DNA of 64,000 nt from Rhizobium sp. Root1220 (GTDB lineage Bacteria > Pseudomonadota > Alphaproteobacteria > Rhizobiales > Rhizobiaceae): positions 372,001 through 436,000 of the forward strand of contig NZ_LMDG01000012.1 of the NCBI RefSeq assembly GCF_001426265.1, written 5' to 3'. Both the position numbers and the translations under genes were made by a program. The notes below the pieces were generated by a model. It did no database searches. It worked only from the letters and a program-made list of their open reading frames with translations, and was not told where the DNA came from. Shown in pieces: positions 38,001 through 46,009 of the stretch. Each line of letters begins with the position of its first letter. Position 1 is the stretch's first letter.

Positions 38001-38617
38001 CCGTTGCTCCGAGTGTTGTCGCCCCCTCGCCGGTCGAAAACCTTGGCCTGCGTGGTACTCTGACACCAACAACGCCGGCCACAGCCACGCAGCAGCGTGC
38101 GCCGGTCGCAGCGCCGACACCCACCTCTCCGACCTCCGGCGGCTGGATCAGCGATCTTCTCCGCGGCGCATCGCGTGACGAAGCTGCCGACGAAGCGCCC
38201 GCCCGCCAGCAAGCGCCGCGAGCGGAGGCACCGGCAACAGCTCCGCGAAGCAACGACAGCCGCAATCCGCGCCATGTCGTCGAATCGCTGAACTCCCTGT
38301 CCGTCGATATCGCCCGCGCGATCGATCATGACGCCTCCGTCGATTTGTGGCGCCGCTACCAGCGTGGCGAACGTGATGTCTTCACCCGCCGTCTCTACAC
38401 CTTGAAGGGCCAGCAGACGTTTGACGAGATCCAGCGCAAGTACGAACGCGAGCCGGAATTCCGTACCGCAGTCGATCGCTACATAGCGGATTTCGAGAAG
38501 CTGCTGGCAGACGTGGCCCGCACCGACCGCGACAAGTCGATCACGCAGTCGTACCTGACCTCGGACACGGGCAAGGTCTACACGATGCTCGCACATGCGG
38601 CCGGTCGCCTGAAGTAA
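32099..38617 (+). CDS. gpr: Growth pole ring protein, GPR/RgsE homologue (2172 aa)
   Basis: This is a giant membrane-anchored coiled-coil protein. In Agrobacterium, GPR forms a ring at the growing pole and is needed for unipolar growth; RgsE is the Sinorhizobium counterpart. Visible layout: an acidic disordered N-terminus (1-105), two transmembrane helices (about 112-130 and 146-170), and then an almost continuous helical region to about 1930. That region includes 23 in-register 22-residue repeats (659-1164). A Pro/Gln/Ala linker (about 1940-2050) precedes a conserved helical C-terminal domain (about 2055-2172) with the YQRGERDVFTRRLYT segment. Such proteins are often mis-annotated as kinesin or apolipoprotein-like. 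It is monocistronic, followed by a strong terminator. Assignment rests on size, architecture and lineage. Confidence 0.87.
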   Translation: MANNKYNESIEDKAFKALDEALQIDFEEDDTPSLNGKTPDAPEAKVSETPSARNKQGQDKARRRPAANTPRPPEPTSRAPAFAANDGSRITPASLLKSLESGTSRSAMRNATIVSLLWIVAGIGLMALLYSPQIWQIRTTADILALPGLIAGIVGIIVPVLMFYAFAIMMSRAQDMRNAARSMAEVALRLSEPETVASERIMTVGQAVRREVSAMNEGIERTIARASELETLVHSEVNALERSYADNELRVRGLVHELGSEREAIVNHAERIRTSITGVHDQLKEDLSLATEEIAVRLATSGEAFASMIDTRAAAITEKSESAIQSLGSLLAAKTDSLLQTLTSSGFSLANEFDTRLESLTSSLSERGDHILTQFETRASTMDSSADKLNAALNDRARQLNEILIARTREISESLTGGERSISGTLDDVLSKLNSALDEKGSSFRHSLQSTVDDTIMDLDLRSGFFDERLHATVAQLSTSFDDRVAEFTNAFDKRAGSLDSKLMESLNRINDTLTGGSDSLNGILSSSIERIGSSLTDQSFALATTFATGQEVLESSLTSKVDEVTGVIHTRTAEMTSALSHATSEISLALASGTSDLHNNLSARATEFRDTLLTTTSDLSSAVSAGTEQITSAFGRADDLNTMISKRAADITQALDSAHERIDGVMANRGDAFTVALTDSQNRFESTLATRSEAIINAVSGSHERLAETLDDKAMTLAISLDESQNRFEDTLGKRAEAIASSIASGHERLADTLDEKAMSLAIALNESQNRIGDTLDQHARAIADSLAGGHEKLADTLDEKTMALAVSLNEGQARLADTLGHHSEAIAKSIVAGHDTITEALDDRSMSLAISLNESENRLADTLGQHAETIANSLASGHDRINDALDERVMALAVSLNEGHSRIEDTLSRRVDTIAHSIATVHDRLSDTLDEKAMALAISFGDSQSRFDDALEARTNALLDTVAGAEARVAGAFTDKADAIRNAYTENHERLERSLSDHASALAGTLTGGGDRIDALTGNAASRIESSLSGAHQRLEALHADTAARLEGGLAAAHDRFEALTGNATTRIEGGLNSAHERIRATLEDREQAISLSLSDAHNRISDTLSDQATTIGASIATSVGMLEMSLEDHEVSLRQAIDTSAKALEDRLRDSTGHIAGRFQDAAGEISRSAESFSSHLDQSIDGMTGRFAETGSRVEAGLATLENRIRDGVGGVAEQVDAAGSRLSTTLSDGISRFSALGGEATGRIATVLDDSATKFVDIIDARTANLTSEIDDRTSRLTTGIDARATSIGDAMDRGSAHLEERLSTMDRALTFGLDAVNRTIEGKAAGLATSLRSAVAEVSEGMDGEAARAAESLSRTGQQFTEGLDARSAEFTRTMGERSEQIVSRVSEAQNRLAGQAAAVAQTFSEAGNAIINKVAEAETLVSGQVGAISRALSDAQATFESHGTDIRTTITGASEEIASTMAEVERALEARGNAIRSGLEDRTREIDSTLTDVEKALETRGNTIRATLDERTRELNSMLSGRSAELTRILDETAQPLIDRYAETGKSAAARIVAATEQSTERLKTENDALINAIAMRTESASSAVDAMENSLLANVNKLIERLSDNGNAMGAMMSRAAEDLTAVDSRLGDTTSRFTESASKAAEMVSASTRLLEGKVDRLSDISGQTLAQVGGIIGRFDEHSKVLGQASSLLAAAQSNLVSTLEDRESALQNLSVGLVQRSEEIEKTMRSLGGMVESAFDRAEQRSNQVSGNLRESVQSSFSDIGRVLSETEKRAQEAAESMRSALTKAGEEANATIEGAFSNAERRSGELSTRMRGGLTASLSDVERMLGEAGRASDGAAQQLRESLREAVDEAVSRFSGATEEIRRSAGDIRKELDMTRSELKRGAFDLPEEAKESAAAMRRAVAEQIKALQDISHIVGRSTQQLEISEPAARALSEVQPAPRPAQQTITQQTQPATPAVAPSVVAPSPVENLGLRGTLTPTTPATATQQRAPVAAPTPTSPTSGGWISDLLRGASRDEAADEAPARQQAPRAEAPATAPRSNDSRNPRHVVESLNSLSVDIARAIDHDASVDLWRRYQRGERDVFTRRLYTLKGQQTFDEIQRKYEREPEFRTAVDRYIADFEKLLADVARTDRDKSITQSYLTSDTGKVYTMLAHAAGRLK
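34073..35590 (+). repeat. 23 tandem 66-bp units encoding 22-residue helical repeats
   Basis: Residues 659-1164 of the GPR homologue divide without gaps into 23 units of 22 residues. The pattern is xHxRLxDTLDxxAxxIAxSL. Units 3-13 alternate between two types (GHERLADTLDEK- and SQNRL-DTLGQHAE-), giving a 44-residue, 132-bp higher-order repeat with visible DNA similarity. A 22-residue (two 11-mers) period is the amphipathic-helix spacing also used by apolipoprotein A-I-like proteins. Confidence 0.85.
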
Positions 38618-38641
38618 GCACGCGCGCGCAAGCCCTCAATC

Positions 38642-38671
38642 TGAAAAGACCGCCCTTGTGGCGGTCTTTTC
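38642..38671. terminator. Bidirectional intrinsic terminator after gpr
   Basis: A perfect 12-bp stem GAAAAGACCGCC / GGCGGTCTTTTC with a CTTGT loop lies 25 bp after the gpr stop. The A/T ends give a U-tract on both strands, serving both gpr and the convergent Mla operon. Confidence 0.88.
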
Positions 38672-38746
38672 ATGCGCAGGATCTCGCCACACGGGCGCTA
38701 GGTCGGACGAAATTTGCAGTCGACATCGCAGCCGGCTAGCTTGCAG

Positions 38747-39358
38747 CTAGATCGAACGCAGCGTCCAGTCGACGATCTCGCCGGCCACCACTGCAAAAGC
38801 GCGATCAAGCGCTTTGACAAAACCAGCTGCCCCGCCGCCCGCCGGCACGGTCTGGCTGAATACCTTCTGTGCCCGTACGGAACCGTTGCGGTCGTTGAGG
38901 ATCTTGGCGGATATCTCGACAACGGCGCGGCTGCCGCCGGCGGTGTTGATCTCGAAGGCGCGTATGTCAGTCACCACCTGAAAGTCGATTGCAAGACCTT
39001 GGCCAGGCATGCCGACGCCGGCGAGCTTGCCCGAATTCTCATAGGCCTCGACAAGCTTCGACTGCACCATGCGAGGGAGCTTGTCGCTCCACTGCGACTT
39101 GGCGAGATACTCTATACCGGAGGCAGAGACACGCACGACGATCTGCTCGCTGTCCAGCGCGCTCAGCGCCGTCGGCTGCTGCACGAGTATCTGTACCCTT
39201 TTTGCAGGCGGTCCACTGCCGGTTACGGGCGCGGACAAATCGAAAGTGTCGTTCTTGGCAGCCGTCCCGCAGCCGGCCAGGACCGCAGCCAACAGCGGCA
39301 GTGCGATCGTGGTTCTCAATATCCACGAACGACGCACTAACAGATCCGATACGGCCAT
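38747..39358 (-). CDS. MCE/Mla-associated lipoprotein (PqiC/ABC-auxiliary type)
   Basis: The 203-residue product has a lipoprotein signal (hydrophobic stretch ending in the lipobox LAGC, cysteine at about residue 30). The periplasmic domain is of the PqiC/ABC-type transport auxiliary lipoprotein family (VVRVSASGIEYLAKSQWSDKLPRMVQ region). The ATG at 39358 with GGGGAAG upstream gives the clean signal. It is the last gene of mlaE-mlaF-mlaD and probably links the MCE protein to the outer membrane. Confidence 0.85.
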   Translation of the reverse strand: MAVSDLLVRRSWILRTTIALPLLAAVLAGCGTAAKNDTFDLSAPVTGSGPPAKRVQILVQQPTALSALDSEQIVVRVSASGIEYLAKSQWSDKLPRMVQSKLVEAYENSGKLAGVGMPGQGLAIDFQVVTDIRAFEINTAGGSRAVVEISAKILNDRNGSVRAQKVFSQTVPAGGGAAGFVKALDRAFAVVAGEIVDWTLRSI

Positions 39359-39380
39359 ATGCGCTTCCCCTGATTTCCTG

Positions 39381-40751
39381 TTATCGCCGCGTCCGGCCAT
39401 CAAATTGCTTTACGGTATCGCCGCCAAATATCAGCCGCTGCGGATTGCGATCGAAATCGCTGATCGCGCCATTGAGGTTTTGCACGGCGGAGCGCGCATC
39501 GTTGATGAGCGCCTGCACATCCCGTAATCCGGCGCCCGAGAACCTCTGCAGATTGTCGGCGATCGGTCCGACCCTCGCATTGAGGTTGTCGGCAACGGCC
39601 TTGAACGACGTCAGGGTCTCACGCGCCTGCGCAAAGAGCGACTGCGTGTTATCCGTGCCGAGCAAGGCGTCGAGCTTGATCAGGATACCGTCGACACGCG
39701 TCGACGCGGAATTCAGCTTGGTCGCCATCTGCGAGACGTTCTGGATTGTCTGATCGATGTCCTTCTGGTGGGCCGCGACTGTATTCGCAACATCCTTGAT
39801 CGACGCGACGGCAACACGAGCATCCTTGGTCGCTTGCGAAATATCGTCGACGGATCCCTTCACCTTCGCCGGATCGATCTGCGCAACCAGCGTATCGACG
39901 CGGTCGAGCGTCACCTGCGCCTTCTTGCCGAAATCGTTGAACGTGGTCGCCGTCTCATCGAACTTCTGGATCGCGCCCTTGAGGTCGCCGGAGGCGTTCG
40001 CGATATCGCTGCTGACCTTTTCGGCATTGGAGATTATGTTGTCGATCTTTTTGGAATCGACGGCCCTCACCAGAGCTTCCACCGCCTCCAGTGTCGAATC
40101 CACACGACCTGAAACCTTGCGGACGGTATCCGAAAGCTGACCGACACTTTGCAGGAACGAGTCGATGTTGCCGGAGTTCTTTGCCAGCGCGTCCGAGAAC
40201 GTCTCCGCGTTCTGCAGCGTCTTGGTCAGCGGCCCGCGCGCATCCTTCACGAACCCCTGAACCTGTCCGATCGCATCGTTCGCACGATCGAGAATCTTGT
40301 CCGCCGTCGCCAACAGGTTGGTGACACTCGACTGGTCAGCAACGATCACCGCCCGCTTTCCACTGTCAATCGACTGCTGCAGGATGTTCTTCTCGCCGAC
40401 CTTGCCCCCCGAAAGTTCGATATAGGCAGCACCGGTCAATCCCTGAATCTCGAGGATCGCTTTTGTCGACGGATAGATCGGCGCATCGACCCGAACCTCG
40501 GTGAATGCCAGCGAGAAACTCGGATCGTCCGCATCGATCGACAGAGACTTGACCGAGCCGACCTGAATACCGTTGAAACGTACCGGCGATCCGACACTCA
40601 AGCCATTGGCCGAGCCGGGGATCCGCACGATGAGCTCGGCCATCGGCCCGCCGCGCCCGTATTCGGCCATCCAATAGACGAATCCGAACGCAGCCGCGAT
40701 CACGAGCACTGTGAAAAAACCGACAATCGTGTAGTTCGCTTTGGTTTCCAT
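39381..40751 (-). CDS. mlaD: MlaD/MCE-family lipid-binding protein
   Basis: The 456-residue protein has one N-terminal transmembrane helix (about residues 10-28) and one MCE domain (about 38-115; PGSANGLSVGSPVRFNGIQVG). A long helical coiled-coil tail follows, which could form a periplasmic tube or needle. Single-MCE proteins with long helices carry phospholipids between the inner and outer membranes. It lies 9 bp after the ATPase gene and 22 bp before the lipoprotein gene. Confidence 0.9.
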   Translation of the reverse strand: METKANYTIVGFFTVLVIAAAFGFVYWMAEYGRGGPMAELIVRIPGSANGLSVGSPVRFNGIQVGSVKSLSIDADDPSFSLAFTEVRVDAPIYPSTKAILEIQGLTGAAYIELSGGKVGEKNILQQSIDSGKRAVIVADQSSVTNLLATADKILDRANDAIGQVQGFVKDARGPLTKTLQNAETFSDALAKNSGNIDSFLQSVGQLSDTVRKVSGRVDSTLEAVEALVRAVDSKKIDNIISNAEKVSSDIANASGDLKGAIQKFDETATTFNDFGKKAQVTLDRVDTLVAQIDPAKVKGSVDDISQATKDARVAVASIKDVANTVAAHQKDIDQTIQNVSQMATKLNSASTRVDGILIKLDALLGTDNTQSLFAQARETLTSFKAVADNLNARVGPIADNLQRFSGAGLRDVQALINDARSAVQNLNGAISDFDRNPQRLIFGGDTVKQFDGRTRR

Positions 40752-40760
40752 CGTAATAGA

Positions 40761-41606
40761 TCACTTCCCGCGGCTATCTTGCGCCAACCTGTCGTCGGCG
40801 CCGTGGCTATGCTGCGGCACGATCGAACGCGCTCGCTTCCCCTTGAAATAAGCTTGAACCCACGGATCGTCGTAGGCCAGCATGTCTTCGATAGTGCCCT
40901 CAACCATTACCCGCTTCTTGCCGAGCACCGCAATGCGGTCACAGACCGAGAACAAGCTGTCGAGGTCGTGGGTTACCATGTAGACGGTGAGGCCAAGCGT
41001 ATCGCGAAGCCTCCCAATCAGTTCGTCGAACTCCGCCGCGCCGATTGGATCCAGACCTGATGTGGGCTCGTCGAGGAAGACCAGTTCCGGATCGAGCGCC
41101 AACGCGCGCGCCAGCGCTGCACGCTTGATCATGCCACCAGAGAGCTCGGAGGGATATTTGTCGGCCGCATCCGCTGCCAGGCCAACCAGCCTGATCTTCA
41201 GGTGTGCCAGTTCGTCCATCAACGAGACGGGAAGGTCCAGATATTCGCGCATCGGCACCTGGATATTCTCCTTGACCGTCAGCGAAGAAAACAATGCGCC
41301 TTGCTGGAAAAGCACGCCCAGTCGCATGTCGAGCGCATTGCGCTGCGGCTCGTCGAGATCGTCGAAATCCTGTCCGAGAATCGTAATACTGCCGGAGCGG
41401 CGCGGTAGCAGCCGAAGCACTGTACGCATTAGTACGGATTTGCCGGTGCCCGAAGCACCCACAAATCCGAGGATCTCACCGCGGTAGATATCGAGGTTGA
41501 GATTGTCGAGGACGACCTTCGACCCGAACCCGACCGTTACGTCGCGAGCGGAAAGCACGATATCGCGCTTCTCTTGGTTTCGGCTGTCTGTCTGCTCTTC
41601 GTCCAA
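40761..41606 (-). CDS. mlaF: MlaF-type ABC transporter ATPase
   Basis: The 281-residue cytosolic ATPase has Walker A GASGTGKS at residues 50-57, ABC signature ELSGGMIKRAALARAL and Walker B LVFLDEP followed by TSGLD. It energises phospholipid transport through the MlaE-type permease encoded just upstream (gap of 9 bp). The start is TTG with AAGGG in front. Confidence 0.92.
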   Translation of the reverse strand: MDEEQTDSRNQEKRDIVLSARDVTVGFGSKVVLDNLNLDIYRGEILGFVGASGTGKSVLMRTVLRLLPRRSGSITILGQDFDDLDEPQRNALDMRLGVLFQQGALFSSLTVKENIQVPMREYLDLPVSLMDELAHLKIRLVGLAADAADKYPSELSGGMIKRAALARALALDPELVFLDEPTSGLDPIGAAEFDELIGRLRDTLGLTVYMVTHDLDSLFSVCDRIAVLGKKRVMVEGTIEDMLAYDDPWVQAYFKGKRARSIVPQHSHGADDRLAQDSRGK

Positions 41607-41615
41607 GGTCGACCC

Positions 41616-42785
41616 TTAAAAATTGATAGAGGCATAGAACATGGCAAAAAGCCCGTCCATGAGGATGACGACAAAGATCGCCTTTACGACCGCGGCAGTC
41701 ACATGCTGGCCGAGCGACTCGGCGCTTCCGCCTACCTTTAAGCCTTCCACTGCCGCGACGATACCGATAACGAGCGCCATGAAAGGTGCTTTGATCATCC
41801 CGGAAAGCACCGTAGACAGCGTGACTGCTTCATGCAGGCGCGCAAGAAAGTTGGCAAAGGTAATGCCTGAATAGCCCCATGCAACGACGGCGGCACCGAA
41901 GAGCGACGCGAAGTTGGCCAGCACGGTCAGAAGCGGCAGCGCGACGGTAAGCGCGACCAGACGCGGAAAAATCAGCACGCCGACAGGATTGAGACCCATC
42001 ACCTTCAGCGCATCGACTTCCTCGCGCATTTTCATGGAACCGATCTCGGCGGTGATGGCGCTTCCCGAGCGTCCGGCAATCATGATGGCAGTTAGCAGCA
42101 CACCGATTTCGCGCAACTGCAGGATGCCCACGAGGTCGACCACGAACACTTCGGCGCCGAAATAGCGAAGCTGGAATGCACCCTGCTGCGCAATGATCGC
42201 GCCGATCAGAAACGACATCAGAAGGATGATGGGGACGGCCCTCACGCCCATGTGATCAATCTGGTTCACGATCGAAGCCGGCGAAACGCCACTGCCCCGA
42301 CCGAATTTCATCTGCGCACCACGAACGGCCGAGCCGAGGATATACATGGCGGCGCTGAGATTGTTCCACACGTCGTACATGATCTTGCCGATTGGCGCGA
42401 ATACCCGCTCGGCCACCGTCAGCTTCGGCCCTTCCTCAGCCTCGGGATTCTCCTGCTCCGCGGAGAAGGTCGAAATCATCTCATCGATATGCGGATTGCT
42501 GCCGTCGAAACGCACGCTGTGCCCGCTGTCCTCGACATGCTTCTTGAGGCGGCAGAGCAGCCAGACACCGGCGGTATCGATCTCGGTGACACCAGAGAGG
42601 TCGAGTGTCACATCCCCCTTGTTTCCCGCGGTAAATCTTTCAAAATCATTCAGAACGAGGTGAATGTTGGCGCTACGCCAATTGCCTTCGAGATACACAT
42701 GCTGGCTCGTACCATCGTACTGGTCGTCCACGTGCAGTGAGGCGGCGCTACGGGTTTCGGACTTCAAAACGCTTGTGTCTTTCAA
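41616..42785 (-). CDS. mlaE: MlaE-type permease with fused N-terminal STAS (MlaB-like) domain
   Basis: The 389-residue inner-membrane protein has an N-terminal STAS-like domain (about 25-120; VTLDLSGVTEIDTAGVWLLCRL). It is followed by the MlaE permease domain (about 140-389, about five helices; EIGSMKMREEVDALKVMGLNP is the coupling region). In E. coli the STAS protein MlaB is separate and regulates MlaF; here it is fused, so no separate mlaB is needed. The start is TTG at 42785 without a convincing ribosome binding site, and the N-terminus may differ. It is the first gene of the operon and divergent from the epimerase gene. Confidence 0.9.
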   Translation of the reverse strand: MKDTSVLKSETRSAASLHVDDQYDGTSQHVYLEGNWRSANIHLVLNDFERFTAGNKGDVTLDLSGVTEIDTAGVWLLCRLKKHVEDSGHSVRFDGSNPHIDEMISTFSAEQENPEAEEGPKLTVAERVFAPIGKIMYDVWNNLSAAMYILGSAVRGAQMKFGRGSGVSPASIVNQIDHMGVRAVPIILLMSFLIGAIIAQQGAFQLRYFGAEVFVVDLVGILQLREIGVLLTAIMIAGRSGSAITAEIGSMKMREEVDALKVMGLNPVGVLIFPRLVALTVALPLLTVLANFASLFGAAVVAWGYSGITFANFLARLHEAVTLSTVLSGMIKAPFMALVIGIVAAVEGLKVGGSAESLGQHVTAAVVKAIFVVILMDGLFAMFYASINF

Positions 42786-42884
42786 GGCTTACGGCGACAT
42801 TGCCGACTCGCGAACAACCGGTTCGTCGCTTACGGTTAATATACCGAAACCGCACAAGATTTCCATGCGCGCAGGATTGCAAAT

Positions 42885-43868
42885 ATGCCACGGTCACTCG
42901 AAATTAAGACGGACAGCTTTCCGATTGCCGGGACGTTTACAATCTCGCGTGGCACCAAGACGTCTGCCGAGGTGATCGCCTGCATCATAAGGGATGCCGG
43001 CTCCACTGGCTGGGGCGAGTGTGTTCCATACCGACGCTACGGCGAGACAACGGAAAGCGTCGCGGCTCAGCTCGAGGCCGTGAGGCCACTTATCGAGGCT
43101 GGCTTGTCGCGCGACGACCTGCAGCGGGCGATGCCACCCGGCGCCGCGCGCAATGCGGTCGACTGCGCCCTATGGGATGTCGAGGCAAAACGGACCGAAA
43201 TATCCGCCGCCGCGCGCCTCCACCTTGCCGAACTGCGACCCCTGACCACCGCCTTCACGATTTCCCTTGGTGAACCGGACGCAATGGCGGCACAGGCGCG
43301 CGCCAACGCTGGCCGGGCGTTGCTCAAGGTCAAGGTGGGTACCGGTGACGACGAAAGCCGCATGCGCGCCGTGCGAATGGCGGCCCCCGGCGCCGCCATC
43401 ATCCTGGACGCCAACGAAGGCTGGCCGGAGCATACGCTCGAACACCACTTGCGTGTTGCCGCCGACCTCGGCGTAACGCTGGTCGAGCAACCGCTGCCAG
43501 CCGGCAAAGATGAACTGCTCGCCGAAATAGATCGCCCGGTTCTGGTCTGCGCCGACGAGAGCGTCCATCATACCGGTGATCTTGCCAGCCTCCGCGATCG
43601 CTATGACGCGATCAACATCAAGCTCGACAAGACCGGCGGACTGACCGAAGCACTGGCGATGAAAGCCGAGGCCCAGCGCCTCGGCTTCAAGATCATGGTG
43701 GGCTGCATGGTCGGGACGTCGCTGGCAATGGCGCCTGCCGTGCTGCTGGCGCAAGATGCCGAGTTCGTCGACCTGGATGGGCCGCTACTTCTCGCACAAG
43801 ACCGCGCACCCGGCCTGCACTATGCGGCTTCCCTCGTCTGGCCGCCGGAACCTGCGCTCTGGGGCTGA
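42885..43868 (+). CDS. Enolase-superfamily epimerase (L-Ala-D/L-Glu epimerase or DgcA-type racemase)
   Basis: The 327-residue protein belongs to the muconate-lactonizing subgroup. It has a KVKV active-site lysine region, metal ligands in ILDANEGW, EQPLPAG and CADESVH, and the KLDKTGG motif with the second catalytic lysine. This matches dipeptide epimerases that recycle murein peptides, and also DgcA, an N-acetyl-D-glutamate racemase annotated in rhizobia. The two cannot be separated by eye. AGGA lies upstream of the ATG. Its 3' end overlaps the convergent MFS gene by 49 bp. Confidence 0.85.
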   Translation: MPRSLEIKTDSFPIAGTFTISRGTKTSAEVIACIIRDAGSTGWGECVPYRRYGETTESVAAQLEAVRPLIEAGLSRDDLQRAMPPGAARNAVDCALWDVEAKRTEISAAARLHLAELRPLTTAFTISLGEPDAMAAQARANAGRALLKVKVGTGDDESRMRAVRMAAPGAAIILDANEGWPEHTLEHHLRVAADLGVTLVEQPLPAGKDELLAEIDRPVLVCADESVHHTGDLASLRDRYDAINIKLDKTGGLTEALAMKAEAQRLGFKIMVGCMVGTSLAMAPAVLLAQDAEFVDLDGPLLLAQDRAPGLHYAASLVWPPEPALWG

Positions 43869-45040
43869 AGATAGTAGGCGAACACCACCAGGCCGAGCCC
43901 AACAAGCGCCACGAGCGCCATGACGTAATAGCTCGCCAGACCGAGCACTGCGTAAAGATAGCCGGAAGCGATCGTCATCAGGCCCAGGAACATGCCATTG
44001 TAGAAGAAGTATGCACCCTGGGCCGAGGACTCCTGCGTCGCCTGCACTGTTTCCACGATACGCCGCTGGACGCCCGTATGAACGAACGCATAGGTGAAGG
44101 CATGGAAGCATTGGAGCAGGAAGAATCCGGCAAATCCCCAATGCATGGGAAATAACAGCCAGCGGCAAACGCAGGCGGCCGCACCCAGCCGGATCAGCGT
44201 CCAGGGGCTAAACCACCGATTTAGCCGCTTCGAAAGGAAAAACACCGAAACTTCCGCTGCCACGCCGGCACTCCACAACACCGCTATTTCGGAACCGGAA
44301 AAACCAAGGTCCCGCCAATAGATCGAAGCGAAGGTATACAGTACCGCATGGCTCGACTGCTGGATGGCAACGCCGACCAGTAGAACCAGAAGGTGCGGTT
44401 GACGCAGGGAACTGCCGGTCGCCGCGGGGATATCGACCGGCGTGCCGTGTCGCCGCGTTGGACCGATCCGCGGGCAATAGATGGCCATGACTATCGTCGT
44501 GACGAAGGCGAAAACCATGACCGGCAGCACCATCTCGCCGCCCCAGTGCCCGATCAGTTGCCCGCCGACCAGCGTCGACACGATGAAAGCGATCGACCCC
44601 CAGACCCGCATGCCGCCGTAGTCGAGCCCCCAGCGGCGAACCCCGGAAATTACGATCGATTCGACCACAGGGACATACGGTGAGAATGTTGCGCCTTGAA
44701 TGGTGTAGACGATCAGCACCGGCCAGAACGTTGTCGTCCAATAAAGGGCAATCGCCGTCAGCAGCGACAGCCCGCCGGAAAAGACCAGGACATCCGCCCG
44801 CTCCTTCATGCGGTCGGCATACATTGCGACGATTGGTGCGACAAGCACCCGGACGACCATAGGCACCGCCAGAATGATCCCGATCTCCTGGTCGTTGAAT
44901 TTGTGTAGCGCGAGCCACACAGGGAAAAACGGCAAGGCGACTCCGTTGACAAGCAACGGCGCGCAATAGGACAGGGCACTGAGCAGCCGGAAGCGCGGAG
45001 GCGCCGCCTCACCCATGGAGGAATCGTGAGCGGGAATCAT
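43820..45040 (-). CDS. MFS transporter, HcaT/LacY-like (MFS_1_like)
   Basis: The 406-residue integral membrane protein has about 12 hydrophobic segments. The first loop motif, in FNDQEIGIILAVPMVVRVLVAP, and the motif in the second half resemble the 3-phenylpropionate (HcaT)/nucleoside/oligosaccharide branch of MFS. The substrate is unknown. Its C-terminal codons overlap the end of the convergent epimerase gene by 49 bp. Confidence 0.78.
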   Translation of the reverse strand: MIPAHDSSMGEAAPPRFRLLSALSYCAPLLVNGVALPFFPVWLALHKFNDQEIGIILAVPMVVRVLVAPIVAMYADRMKERADVLVFSGGLSLLTAIALYWTTTFWPVLIVYTIQGATFSPYVPVVESIVISGVRRWGLDYGGMRVWGSIAFIVSTLVGGQLIGHWGGEMVLPVMVFAFVTTIVMAIYCPRIGPTRRHGTPVDIPAATGSSLRQPHLLVLLVGVAIQQSSHAVLYTFASIYWRDLGFSGSEIAVLWSAGVAAEVSVFFLSKRLNRWFSPWTLIRLGAAACVCRWLLFPMHWGFAGFFLLQCFHAFTYAFVHTGVQRRIVETVQATQESSAQGAYFFYNGMFLGLMTIASGYLYAVLGLASYYVMALVALVGLGLVVFAYYLQPQSAGSGGQTREAA

Positions 45041-45202
45041 CGGTGGACCTGCAGGAAAACTGCACGCTGCCTAACACATCACCCTGAAAGCGACCATGGC
45101 AAGAAATAGCCGGCCGGAAACGTTTGAGGAAATAAATAGGGCCTGTCGCGAAGAGGCAACGGGCTAAATTGATACAAAATATTGTGTCTGGATCAGCTAC
45201 GC

Positions 45203-46009
45203 TCAGGCGGCCCGCTGCGCCAACTCCTTGTCGCGATGTGCGATGGCCAACGGGGCCGGCAAAGCGTCGCGGATGGTGCGCCATTCGATCAGCTCGAATG
45301 TGCCGTCCTGGTGTTCGGCAATGGCTGTGCAGCTCTCCACCCAGTCGCCGGTGTTGATGTAGCGGATCCCTTCCATATCCTCCATGACGGCATGGTGGAT
45401 ATGGCCACAAATCACGCCGTCAGCGCCGTTCTTCCGAGCCTCGTCGACCACGACGCGCTGGAATTCGCCGATGAAGTTGACGGCATGCTTGACCTGCAGC
45501 TTCGCCCAGGCCGAAAACGACCAGTAGGGCATCCCCAGGCGGCGACGGATCGCAGCCAGGCCGACATTGACCATGATGGCCATGTCGTAGGCCCAGTCGC
45601 CAAGATAGGCGAGAAGGCGCGCGTTGCGCACGACAACGTCGAATTCATCGCCGTGCAGGACAAGGTATTTCTTGCCATCTGCGGCCTCGTGCATGATGCG
45701 CTCGGCGACCTCGATGCCACCGAAATGCATACCGGGGAAATCGCGAAGGAATTCATCGTGGTTGCCGGGGATATAGACGACGCGCGTGCCCTTGCGCGCC
45801 TTGCGCAACAGTTTCTGCACAACGTCGTTGCAATCCTGCGGCCAGTACCAGCTGCGCTTCAAACGCCATCCGTCGACGATATCACCGACAAGTATGATGG
45901 TGTCCGCATCGTGATACTTGAAAAAATCAAGAAGGAAGTCCGCCTTGGCGGCTTTCGAGCCAAGATGTACATCGGAAATGAAGAGCGTACGGAAGTGCCG
46001 CGTATCCAT
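45203..46009 (-). CDS. LpxH-like calcineurin-type metallophosphoesterase
   Basis: The 268-residue protein has the metallophosphoesterase motifs in order: ISDVHLG (about 10-16), LVGDIVDGW (about 41-49), PGNHDEF (about 81-87), LHGDEFD and GHIHHA. This matches the UDP-2,3-diacylglucosamine diphosphatase-like family. Rhizobia usually make lipid A through LpxI, so the exact substrate is uncertain. The ATG at 46009 with GAGGGAAAA upstream is favoured over an in-frame ATG 18 codons earlier. Confidence 0.8.
   Translation of the reverse strand: MDTRHFRTLFISDVHLGSKAAKADFLLDFFKYHDADTIILVGDIVDGWRLKRSWYWPQDCNDVVQKLLRKARKGTRVVYIPGNHDEFLRDFPGMHFGGIEVAERIMHEAADGKKYLVLHGDEFDVVVRNARLLAYLGDWAYDMAIMVNVGLAAIRRRLGMPYWSFSAWAKLQVKHAVNFIGEFQRVVVDEARKNGADGVICGHIHHAVMEDMEGIRYINTGDWVESCTAIAEHQDGTFELIEWRTIRDALPAPLAIAHRDKELAQRAA

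Noticed and set aside
32099-38617. Kinesin or apolipoprotein annotation for the giant protein
   Set aside because: There is no motor-domain P-loop, and the 22-residue periodicity alone causes apolipoprotein-like matches; two transmembrane helices, size and lineage fit GPR/RgsE.
45171-45188. AT-rich inverted repeat after the LpxH-like gene (GATACAA / TTGTGTC)
   Set aside because: Short, AT-only stem with a G-U pair and no U-tract; not a convincing terminator.
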